This document shows positions 19,131 to 28,894 of a DNA stretch of 47,687 bases, piece by piece; position 1 is the stretch's first letter; every line of letters starts with the position of its first letter. The notes beneath the pieces were generated by a model. The model did no database searches, had not been told where the DNA came from, and worked only from the letters and a program-made list of their open reading frames with translations. The stretch is taken from assembly GCA_002049455.2 (NCBI GenBank), contig KV919210.1, positions 1 to 47,687 on the forward strand. The letters run 5' to 3'. The position numbers were made by a program, and so were the translations under genes. This DNA comes from Porphyra umbilicalis. Taxonomy: Eukaryota; Rhodophyta; Bangiophyceae; Bangiales; Bangiaceae.

Positions 19131-21184
19131 CTCTTCAACCACGCTCCACGTCGCAGCACTGCAGGGCTTTCCTGAGGTATCCCCCGACCCCGTAGCCTCC
19201 GACGCAAGCACGTGGAGCGCGGAGCAGGACGCGCCCGGGAGGTCCTGCGCCCTGGCGCACGCTGCCCCGACGCGGAAGCGTCACACCGCAGCGCGCACGC
19301 GACACGCGCTCTCACACCTGGGCAAAGGAGCTGCGGCAAAGTTGGGCAGGTAACAATGCTTCACCACACGCTTCGGACTGCTTGCCCGAAAGCGGGGCGG
19401 TAGCAGCCGCGGCGGCGCACCCCACCCCCCCCTTTCCGTTCGGTGGCGGGAGCGGCGGCACACCCCCCCCCCGCGCCCGTGTGGCCGCGGCACCGCCGCC
19501 GCCATCGGCCGGGGACCCCACCGCCGTGCATCCGGGGCACCCACCCGGCGGCAACAACAACAGCGCTAGCGCGCCGCGCACGCCCGGCCAGATGCAGCCC
19601 GTCCCCTCGGAGCACCCCCGGCCGTGGTGACTTGGGAGGCACATCGGGCGGCATCCACGAAAAGGCGCGCGCGCGCGTGCCGGAGCTGCTCAGTGAAGCC
19701 GCCGCAGCGATCGCCCAGGGTACGCTGTCGACCCCATGCGCGGGCGGCAGATTTCGGCGCCAGAAATGGCCGCACCGATGGGTGCCCCAATCGTGCAGGC
19801 AGCCCACACCTCAGCGCGCTCGAAACGCCAGCCCCGGCCAGGGGCGACAGCGCGCGCAAAAAGAAACGCAGCTGCCCACGAGCCCGGCGCCAGCGTCGAA
19901 ACTGCGAGGGCGGGAGGGAGCCCAGCAGTACCCGCGGCGGGGCGCCACCCCCCGATCGCCTGGCCAGCACGCAACTAGTACTGTGGCCAGGGCGGCCAGG
20001 CGCGGCCAGGGTGATGCGGACTGGTACTGTACGAGACCAATACCGAGCGCTTGGCATCCCGAGAGCGGCAGCAGCTCGACGCCTCTTCAACTGCGGGTAC
20101 CACACAAGAAGTGGCGCCAGGCGCACCGGCTGTGAACGCCCAAATACAACTTCCTGTATTCAACTCTAAAAACAGCAGTACAAGCATTGACATGCTGATT
20201 CATTTGTACAGCAGTGACATGACCCTGTCTGCAACGTATTCGTCAGAGAATGCCTTATGGTGCGGTTGATGTGTGACACAGCACGAACAAGTGCCGAATA
20301 GAGGCAATCAGCGGGGGGGGGGCGAACCACGTTTTTGGTGCCTCCAGGGGGAGAGAAATGGAACTGGTTTAATTACCCTCCGGCACGGAGCCGTGGCAAC
20401 AGAGCCGAGGCGAAGGGGTGCATCGCTTTCCCCGCGACGGGCACAGTTTGCATTGACACGCGAGGGCTCCAGGAGTTCGCTTAGTCAGACGGCGTCACAG
20501 CCATCCTCTTGACCGGACATGTTCCCAGGCATCCAGCTTTGACTCCGGCTGGATGCCTCTCGCTGGGCCCGCTCCGATCCTGACTGTTCAGTTGAGCGCT
20601 TGCTGCCCGTCGCGCTTCCGTCATACCACGGCTGTCGTAATTTTTTACTTTGCATTGCGGTGGCTGTGGTGATTTTTCTCTCGCGAGCGTCGTCGGCGGT
20701 TGCGAATGACCACTGATTAAATTGCGGATGGGACGGTTGACTCACGGGAGCGCTCGCAAAAGATACGTACTGCACCCGAGGCAGGCCTGCTCAGCCGGCC
20801 TCCATTCACTGCCAGTCAAGCACCCCGCGTAGACTCTGGACGACCCCTCAGTCCACGCGCTCTGGACGCGCCCCAACCCTCTCCGTCCGCCCCGGATTCC
20901 CACTCCAGACGCGTTCCATCGGGCAGGCCTTGTTCACGCAATGTACGCCCTGTTGTCGACAAGCGCCCTTTTACCAACCCATAGGGCCTGCATGCCCTCC
21001 TCGGCCGGTCCCCTCTCTTGTTTGCTGCTGAGTAACTCCTCTCTTCTTCGCTCGCACGGCAGCTGCGCTGCGCCACTGTCCGTCCCACCATGTACCTTTC
21101 TCGCGTGTGCGCTGGTCTCATTTTGTCGGGTTGACGACCCTCTGCACTGCTGGGGACTGCCGTGCCCTTCGTCCTGTCGCAGTC
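19131..21184. other. Region upstream of the KDZ transposase, no supported gene
   Basis: Two kilobases with scattered short C-rich and G-rich runs (for example near 19425-19475 and 20310-20322). A perfect inverted repeat lies at 20527-20558. It may contain the left end of the KDZ element, but I cannot identify a terminal inverted repeat by eye. Confidence 0.4.
20527..20558. repeat. Perfect 11-bp inverted repeat
   Basis: AGGCATCCAGC (20527-20537), ten-base spacer, and its exact reverse complement GCTGGATGCCT (20548-20558). Located ~630 bases before the transposase start. Confidence 0.85.
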
Positions 21185-24100
21185 ATGGTCGGTTCGGACA
21201 GCGAGGACCTCCCCCCGGAGGCGGCGTTCACGGAAGTGGGTGTCACGTCGGTCGAGATGACGAGCATCATGGAGGCCTTGAAGCAGGTTGACGGGGATGG
21301 TGTTGACGGTGGTGGCTGCTGCTGCCAGATGCCGGTGGAGGCCTTCCTGCACGAGGGAGAGGTGCCTGACACAGCCTACGATGAGGGGGGTGCTGCAGAT
21401 GATGAAGAGCGACCCAATGAGGGCAACAATTGCCAGCACGCATCGATGGCGTCGGGGTTGCGTCGCTTCGTTGCTCAACGCGCCGGACAGCGTCCCAGCA
21501 CCGTCGGGGTGGCGGAGCAGGCCCGTCGACCGGCCACGGCGGGATCCGACGACTCCACGCCAGGACGAATTGTGGAGCTCATCACCCTGTGCCTCGCTCG
21601 TTCTGCGGGTGCGCCTACCGTCGTCAACCTGCGGCCTAAAATCCTTCTGCATGTCGAAGCCGTCGGGTCGCTGGGCTCTTAAAACAAGGCCCTGTACATC
21701 TCCGTGGACTCGGCGCTCACGTCGAGCGCAGTCGTCTGGTTGTCGGCGAGCCGCGGCCGCCTTTGCACCTGCTGGTCGGCGGAGGGCACCTCGAGGGCGG
21801 CCGTTTCCGGTGGCGATGGGTCGTGCTGGCACTCGCAATCGCTGGCAGCGGCTTTGGAGCAAACCGCGAACCGTGACGTGCTCGGCTCCGTCGTCGACGG
21901 GGGGGACCCTTTCTTCTTGCGAGTGGGCGAGGGGTACCGGCCGGCGGTGGTGGTGTATGACGGGCTGATCTTTACCGTCGTCGTTACCGTCAAGGGCAAA
22001 GCGGACCGGTGCCTTTCGGCCTCGTGCAGACTGAGTGCAAGGCAGTGCCAACATGCGCGCGCGGTGCATGAATTCCTGATGGAGAACCCCCTCCCGTCTC
22101 CTGATGAGGATGCCCTGCCCGGAGACGAGCCGCCGCCGCTGGTGGAGTGGAATGACAGTCGAAACTCCTCCGACGGCGAAGAAGGCGGTGCAGACGAATT
22201 TATCGACGATGCGGGTGGGCCTGTCCCGGCAGGGGGGGGTGCCTGCGCTGCTGTACTAGTCGACGAGACCTACACGAATTGCCTTGACCTTTCCAACACA
22301 CCGAAACCCATGGGAAGTGAGGACCTGCTAGGCTCGGCACGTCGCTCGCGCAACTTTTTTCCGTGCGCCGAGGAGGTCCGCCTGACGCGGAAGTGGTGCA
22401 AGACGGCCGAGCTCTACCACTCCGTGGGCGAACTGGGCTTGCCGGACCGGCCGGAGACCATGTCGCAGTTCAAGAATGCAGCCATGGTGGGGGACGTGTT
22501 TGACTTGGAAGTCTCCTACCGAGAGCCATACTGCAACGGCTGTGGAGCGCCCTTCCGAGAAGGAGTGACAGCCGTCGATGATGTTGCCACTCTCCATACC
22601 GAGAGCCGTGCTTGTGCTGAGATACCGGTACGTCACGAGGCGGGGTTCTTGTCATCTGGGCAGTGTGTTGCGAATAGAGTGGGGAGCCTTATTGTAGAGG
22701 CTGCGCGGCACTTCTGCTTCATGAACCTTTTTCTGCACGGTGCACATGCTAACCAGTTCTGCATGCCACCTTGGCTGTACGCTCGTCTGTGTATGCTTGT
22801 CTGTGTGAAATTTCCTTTTCCGCAGGTGAACATCTCGCACTGGATCTGCGACAAGTGCGACCACTGTGTGTTCTTCGACGGCGCCCATCTGGCCCTGTTC
22901 CTGTTGGAGAAGTCGGGCAAGGACGGACGCTACCACGTCTTCTCTCGCGGCCTCGCCGACGAGGTGCTCCTATTCGTCATCATCTCCCGTTTCTCATTTG
23001 CGTGCGCCACCCGATTCTTTGCCAAGGTCTTGAGAGGCGTCCGCATTGGCCGGCAGCTTGTCACCCGCCTCGGGCGGGAATATGGACACGTCATCCACTT
23101 GGTTCGGTTGCTCTTCGCGTGCCCCTGCTGCGGTGATGCGCCTGAGCTGGTGATCATGGACGGCCAGTCGGTAGGATTCCTGGAGACGGCGGCCTTCTCT
23201 GCCCACCGGGTCACCCAAAATGTGCCAGTACTCGGCGGCATGAAGACGGACCTGGTCGTGATTGTCAAGCTCGCTGCCGTGCGCGACAGCGTCAAACGGG
23301 TAACGCGGAACGGTACGGCGTGCACCGAGCGCGAGTCGAAAGCCATGGAGGCGTGGGCGGTCAAATACCTCAATGGGGAGATGGAGCCCTTTGAGGCCTC
23401 GGCTGCGACCCTGTTCTTCTTTTTCTTCCCGTTCAATCAGGCCTGCCACAACAAGGCGACGGGTTTCTCGTCGGGACCGGCGCTGCTGCCCCGGCAGGTC
23501 ATTGAAATCAACGAGGTGGCCGAACACATGCCCGCCATTGTGTGTGTCCCGGGGCCGCAAGTCATCCCCCACGAGTTTGCTGTCACAGATGTGGAGCTGA
23601 TGGATCTAGTTCGCGAGGTGGATGAGGGCGATGTCGAGATGGACGCGACCTCTGAGGACCAAGCTGCTGCGGATGACACGGATGGGGAGGACGACCCGAC
23701 TGCCGTAAGCGTTGGGGACTCTGCCGGCAACGACTTATTCGGAGCACTCAATGTTGTTGCGCCCCTGCCTCAAGTACCAGCACCTGCAACTCCGCTGGGT
23801 GGGCGGGACATTACGGGGGATTTGAAAAGCACGCAGCAGCCATTTGGAGGTCGCGCTCCCGGGCGCCTCAAAGAGGTAGTGCCGTGGTCGACGCGTACGG
23901 GTATGTGCGCTCCGTCTTTTGGTGCTGTACTAGCGACAGATATCTTGTCCTGTGACGCTGTGCGGCGGTTTGTGCGGGCCCTTGTGGGGGAGCCGGTTAT
24001 TGGGCTACTGCTGAGCTGCCACACCCGTGAGATCCTACACCTGACCGAGGCGCTGCGCGACAAGGACGGTAAGGTCTTTCGCGCACAGCTGTACGCCGTC

Positions 24101-25108
24101 GGCAATGTGTCGTTCCTGGACGAGTTCTTTGCACGCACGTCGATGGTACTGGAGAAGCACCACGGGCTGCGCGTCGCCGTCTCGGCGTTGCTGGTTTTTG
24201 GCCTCGAAGTGGAGCATGATGTGGATGCCGAGTTCAAGAGTAAGGCCGAGGCGGCGTCGCGCAACGGCACGGGCAGTAACCTGGAGTATGCGGAAAGCTG
24301 GATGGTAACGAGCAAGACCAAGTTTGCCGAGTACATTGACGGCCACAAGGATTACAAGGGGATCAACTTGGAGGACCCGGTGCAAACGATGGAGGTGTTC
24401 CCGGCCCTGCCGCGCGTCCGGCCAGCGGTGTGGGACAACGGCGCGGAGATGCAGCGCCTCAAGTACAAGACGCAGCGCGGCGCAGCTGCGGCCAAGGAGG
24501 ACGAGGCGGACGATTGTAGCAAGGACTTCACCAGGCACAAGAATCTCACGCCCGGTGTGTTCAACGTCGTTTGCGAGCATGTCATCACCCTAGGCTTTCG
24601 GGTTCTCGACAAGGCCGAGAGTATTGAGGACGGGCTGTCGATCCTGCTCGAGCGCTTCCCAGTCCTGCCGCAGAAGATTTTTTACGACGTTGCCTGAAAG
24701 TTCAATCGGAACGCCATGCGCCGTATCCGACCATTCTTCCGCCAGCACAACGTACGGGCGTGGATGGACAGGGCGCGCGGGCCTGGGCATACGTGCTCCC
24801 TCATCAACTTCGCGGACTCGGCACTGCACCTGACGTTCGGCCGCAAGTCGAACGCGGCCGAGGTGTCTCACTCGGTAGCCGTGAAGTACCGCTCCTCCCT
24901 CGCGCACATGTCGCCATCAACGTTTGTGAAGCAGAAGTCGCTGCAGGTTGCCTGGAGCAACCTTCGCGCCATTTACACCCTCAAGATGAAGCAGAAGCGC
25001 AAGGAGACCGACCACCACCGCCACGCCGAGTTTTTCCATGAGGAGCTGGCCGAGCAGTGCGCGATGGGTCCGTCGTGCCCCTGCCGGCTGCACCATCGGC
25101 CGGTGTGA
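21185..25108 (+). pseudogene. KDZ (Kyakuja-like) transposase with two in-frame stop codons
   Basis: Translation from ATG 21185 stays in one frame to TGA at 25106-25108, about 1,300 codons, interrupted by TAA at 21680-21682 and TGA at 24695-24697; both flanks of each stop read as good protein in the same frame. Features: acidic N-terminus; SWIM-type zinc finger CLSASC...CQHARAV (~22007-22060), typical of the Kyakuja branch; cysteine pairs YCNGCG, WICDKCDHC and CPCCG; LVIMDGQSVGF with a probable catalytic Asp; HKNLTPGVFNVVCEHV and a YDVA-stop-KFNRNAMRR segment, which in KDZ families reads YD(N)ACK, so the second stop replaces a conserved Cys; then the GHTCSLINFADS-like end. A short in-frame intron may lie around 22780-22835 (LCMLVCVKFPFPQ ending in CGCAG). 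The family mobilises DNA by cut-and-paste; this copy is presumably inactive. Confidence 0.85.
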
Positions 25109-25700
25109 GGCTGACCATGTGAGGGGGGCATGTGGCAAGAGAGTACGCGAGCGAGGGGGCATGCGGAAATTGAGAAAGCCAGTGCGGTGCTTGTTCGTTT
25201 TTCAATGTCAGTTTTTGTTGTGTGACGCTGAGTTAGGAAGCGCAAAAAAGGACATGCGAGCTGCACGAGGGCACAAGACAACGCAAAGACGAAGCGTGTC
25301 CTCGGTGCGACGGGTGCGCTGGTGGACCAAGCGGACAGTAGCGGCAAACGGGTAGCCTCGACGTGTTTTTCCACGAGGAGCCGACCGAGCAGTGCGCGAT
25401 GGGTCCATCGTGCCCCTTCCGGCAGAACCATCGGAGGGTGGGAGGCTGACCATGTGAGGGGGGCATGTGGAGAGAGAGTACGCGAGCGAGGGGGCGTGTG
25501 GCAAGAGAGAAAGCGAGTGCGGTGCTTGTTCCTTTCTCAATGTACGTGTTTGTTGTGTGACGCTGAGTTAGGAAGCGCAACAAAAACACATGCGAGCTAC
25601 AAGAGGAGAAAAGACAACGAAGAGAGGTAGCGTGCCATGAGAGCGACGAGCGCGCAGGTGGGCCGAGCCGATAGCAGCAGCAAACGGGTAGCCTCGACGT
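25030..25700. repeat. ~335-bp tandem duplication covering the transposase 3' end
   Basis: Two diverged copies, about 25030-25364 and 25365-25700. Aligned landmarks: TTTTTCCA(T/C)GAGGAGC at 25031 and 25366, TGTGACGCTGAGTTAGGAAGCGCAA at 25221 and 25556, and CAAACGGGTAGCCTCGACG at 25345 and 25681, giving a period of 335-336. The first copy includes the last ~25 codons of the transposase and its stop. Confidence 0.9.
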
Positions 25701-25793
25701 CCAGAAGCCGAGGTGTTGGTCACAACGTGGCCCGGCTCGCGGCGGCGGCAGTCGCCCCGGCGGCCGCCCTCACGGCTGACTGGGGTCATGAGC

Positions 25794-25836
25794 GGGGCAG
25801 ATAGAGGGGCAGATACAGGGGCAGATCGGGGCAGAT
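25794..25836. repeat. GGGGCAGAT short repeat (4 copies)
   Basis: GGGGCAGAT at 25794, 25806, 25818 and 25828, spaced 12, 12 and 10 bases. It sits just left of a perfect hairpin and between the duplication and the exonuclease-like gene. Confidence 0.85.
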
Positions 25837-25846
25837 AGCGAGCTTA

Positions 25847-25874
25847 TTGTAATGGACTGAAGATTCCATTACAA
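25847..25874. repeat. Perfect 10-bp hairpin
   Basis: TTGTAATGGA (25847-25856), eight-base loop CTGAAGAT, then its exact reverse complement TCCATTACAA. AT-rich relative to its surroundings. It could be the right end structure of the KDZ element or a 3' processing hairpin; undecided. Confidence 0.85.
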
Positions 25875-26177
25875 ATTCCCCGGTTGCCTGACATGAATTT
25901 CTTCCAGGGCGAGAAGTACCTATGCCAGCGTCTCGTCGGACAGCCGCTCTGGGCCCCCTTCCAGACACGCGAGCGCGTGAGTCTTGACACTCACAGGCCC
26001 TTCTGTCCAGGCGTCGTCGTGACCCTGCTGTGCCCTCGCTGAGCTCTGGCTGCGTTCTTCCGTTTCTTGGATCAGGTGCCTCCATCGTCCTCGTGCCGCC
26101 TCACCTGCAGCGTGCGTTCTTTTCTCTCCTCCCCCTCCACCTTTCCCCCAATCGACATCCATCCTCACTTCATTACG

Positions 26178-26843
26178 ATGGCGCAGGCGGTGCCTATCAG
26201 CGACGGGCCCCCGGCATGCTAGCAGACGGCCGACCACTTCCCTCAAGGCCTCACCGATATCTCGCTCGACCGCCTGCGCCCGGTGATTGTATGCAACAGC
26301 GACGAGGATGTGGTAGCCGGTGTGCAAGACTCTCGCAGGGACTTGGGGCATGACCGCGACGTTGACAACGGGCGGGACTTCCAGTTGTGGGTGCCCGTCG
26401 ACGGCCTCAAAACAGAAAACTCCGACCTGCAGCTCCTCATCCTCACGACGGCCACGCGCACGGCCATTATCCACATGAGCGTGTACGGTACCATTCCCGG
26501 AGTGCTTGTCAACTTGCTCGAGGACAACGCTGTCTTCAAAGTGGCTGTCAACGCCAGCGGCTTTGTTCACAAGATGCAGAGGTTCCGTACCAACTGCCGC
26601 GGGATGCTTGACGTTGGGCGTGTGGCTGCGCGTCAAGGCCTGTTGGAAAACTTTAAGGCGCCTTTGAGCTTCCTCTCGACGACCATCCTCCACCGCCGCC
26701 TCCCCGTGGGCCCTGTCCGCCGGATGACATGGGATAGAGACTTCTTCCCCGAGCAGGAGCGCTTCCTCGTCGGTCGAGGTCTGGCCATCTTCAAGGTTAT
26801 AAACGAGGTCTGGCCGCGTCCGCGCCTTCCGCTGGGGGTGTAA
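26178..26843 (+). pseudogene. Decayed 3'-5' exonuclease-fold (WRN/DnaQ-like) protein
   Basis: ATG at 26178 (MAQAVPISDGPPAC), in-frame TAG at 26220-26222, then the same frame continues (QTADHFPQGLTDISLDRLRP) to TAA at 26841-26843, about 220 codons. The order of segments matches a WRN-type 3'-5' exonuclease domain: VDGLKTENSDLQLLIL, IPGVLVNLLEDNAVFKVAVNASG, LDVGRVAARQGL and FPEQERFLVGRGLAIFKVI. The catalytic DEDD set is mostly missing: the DxE strand reads VDGLKTE, the Asp expected after KVAVNASG is absent, and the final YxxxD helix reads GRGLAIFK; only the Asp in LDVG remains. So both the reading frame and the active site are lost. It follows the KDZ transposase on the same strand. Confidence 0.55.
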
Positions 26844-28710
26844 ACCGGTCCGGGAGGGATTTGGGAACATGGGTCGGGGCGAGATGTCTCTTTCTTTGCC
26901 TGTTCGTGTTGTTTGTGTGTTTAGTCGTCTCCGTCTCTGTCTTCTCTCACTGTGTAGAGTTCTTACTGTCTCTTTTGTGTCATCCTGTGGCTGCGATGAG
27001 GGAAAAGAAAGTCTTCTCGTTTTTCTGATCGCATTCTGTTCCTTGCGTGGGGATGCTGGGCGGGAGCGGCCAGAAGGCCCTGGAACGCCGCCGCCGGTTG
27101 CGTGAAAAACGAGGCTGGTGACGGCAGCGTATGGGGGCTGCGGTGCGACAGTAGAGAAAAAAGCGGCAGCGCGCAGCAGAGCTGACAAAACTAAAGAGAG
27201 GGAACGCCGCAGCCAACAGGGGTACCTATCGCACGCGGGGGGGCTCGCCGGCCGCGGGGGCAACAAGGCGCACGAGAGGCGGGAGCCGGGCACAAAAACA
27301 CGGCGGCAGGGGGAAAGTAACAGCGAGAGAAGGCGGGGGCTGGGGCGACCAGCACACAGCGTCAAGCCCAAAAGCGGTACACGCGGCACGTGGGGGGGGG
27401 GGGGGGGGTCGGCCACGGCGGCAGCAAGGAGGACGGGGGCAGGAGCCGGGCGCAACAAACAGCGGCGGCAGGGGGCAAGAAAGAATGGCGGCCTGCGGCG
27501 GCAGGAGCGACCAGCACACAGCGTCCAGGCCAACAAAGGTACACGCGGCACGTGGGGGGGGGGGTCGGCCGCCGCGGCAGCAAAGAGGACGAGGGGCAGC
27601 CGCCGGGCGCAACAAACAGCGGCGGCAGGGGCCAATACAGAACCGCGGCCTGCGGCGGCAGGAGCGACCGGCACACAGCGTCCAGGCCAACACAGGTACA
27701 CGCGGCATGTGGGGGGGGGGGCGTGCCGGCTGGGAGGGCAGCAAGGATGACGTGGGGCTGCAGCCGGGTGCAAAAAAGAGGCGGCCCGTCGCGGCGGCGG
27801 GGCAGCTGCAGCTGACGGGGCCGGGGGGGTGGCGAGTGCATCGGGGTGACGCCCACGCAGGTCACATCGCGCGTTGTTTGTGACGCATGGTGACGGAGGT
27901 GTGAGGGCAGCTGACCACCAGGTGTGAGGACGGCTGCACAACATGTGATTGAAGCCCCCAGAGAGCAGCTCCCCTTGCATAGTACTGCTCTGGATGGGAC
28001 TGACCACTGCCTCGCAAGTGCGCTTGGGCATTTAACTGAGCCCCGGCGCGTGGAATCGCGTGGCGTAAGGGCACCCTCACGGTGGCATTTGAGTGGGTTG
28101 TCGAAGCCATGTAAGAGGGCCGACACATCGATTTGCTGTAAGACCATGTGGCATGTGTTCCGGGGTGGTTACTACATGTGACAGGCCCAACTTGACACGA
28201 TCCCGAAATGGTGGTGGATCCGCCCCTTCATCGGCGGTGGCGACAGCGACAGCTGTGGCGCCCGCGCACTCGCGCCGCCCCCCACCCCCACGCGGCCGTG
28301 GCGGTGTGGGTGCGGGCGCCTCGCACCTCCCGCCGCCGCCGGGCCCTGATGCGCCAGCGCCACCCGCCGGCGGCGCGCCCCTCACCGCCCGATCACCCCC
28401 GTTTCGGCGGGTCTACCCCCACCGCTTGCGTTGGTGCCACCCGCCCGACCCCCGCCGTCGCCGCTGCTCCGACGGCCGTCGCCGCTGCTCCGACGGCCGT
28501 CCCCGCCGCCGCCGCCGCTGGCGCCGCCCCCCCCCCCCCCCCCCGCGCCGCCGCCGCTGCCGCCCCGTCGGGGATGCTCGCCCGCACCCGCCCCATCGCT
28601 GCCGCCACTCGCCGCCCGCTCTTCCTGTGGTCGGCGGCGGCGGTGCCCCCCCCCCCCCCCCCCGCGGCCGCGTGTCTCCCGCCGCGCCCCGCGGCCCGCC
28701 CCGCCAACAC

Positions 28711-28741
<31 letters not shown>

Positions 28742-28787
28742 CGACGCGTCGTGTGGGGTACGGGCGGCGGCGGGGGCGGCGGTTGCC
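26844..28787. other. Intergenic region with minisatellite
   Basis: No supported gene. Contains a T/C-rich stretch (26880-27040), the ~157-bp minisatellite and, from about 28250, GC-only low-complexity DNA leading into the glycosylase gene. The 703-codon minus-strand open frame over 25920-28031 runs antisense to the exonuclease-like gene and through the minisatellite; I treat it as a composition artefact. Confidence 0.5.
27222..27790. repeat. ~157-bp minisatellite, about 3.6 copies
   Basis: Anchored by GTAC(A/C)(C/T) followed by CGCGGCA/CGTGG and a poly-G run, at 27222, 27377, 27539 and 27696 (spacings 155, 162, 157). Each full unit also carries GGCGGCAGGGG(C/G) and (G/C)GACCAGCACACAGCGTC. 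The poly-G run varies in length; the longest is G17 at 27392-27408. Confidence 0.9.
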
Positions 28788-28862
28788 ATGGCGCCGGCGC
28801 GGCGGAGCGGGCGGGCGGCGGCGACCGGCAGCGCCGCGGTCGGTGGGGGCGCCGCCGCCGAC

Positions 28863-28894
<32 letters not shown>

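Noticed and set aside
18424..19353. 309-codon Pro/Ala/Arg-rich plus-strand frame
   Set aside because: It is a translation of the C-rich minisatellite; composition is monotonous and other frames are also open.
24695..24697. TGA read as selenocysteine in the KDZ transposase
   Set aside because: The position is normally Cys, which makes it tempting, but an upstream TAA also breaks the gene, so a nonsense mutation is simpler; no SECIS element was identified.
25920..28031. 703-codon minus-strand frame
   Set aside because: Runs antisense to the exonuclease-like gene and through the minisatellite; its internal repeats merely mirror the DNA repeat.
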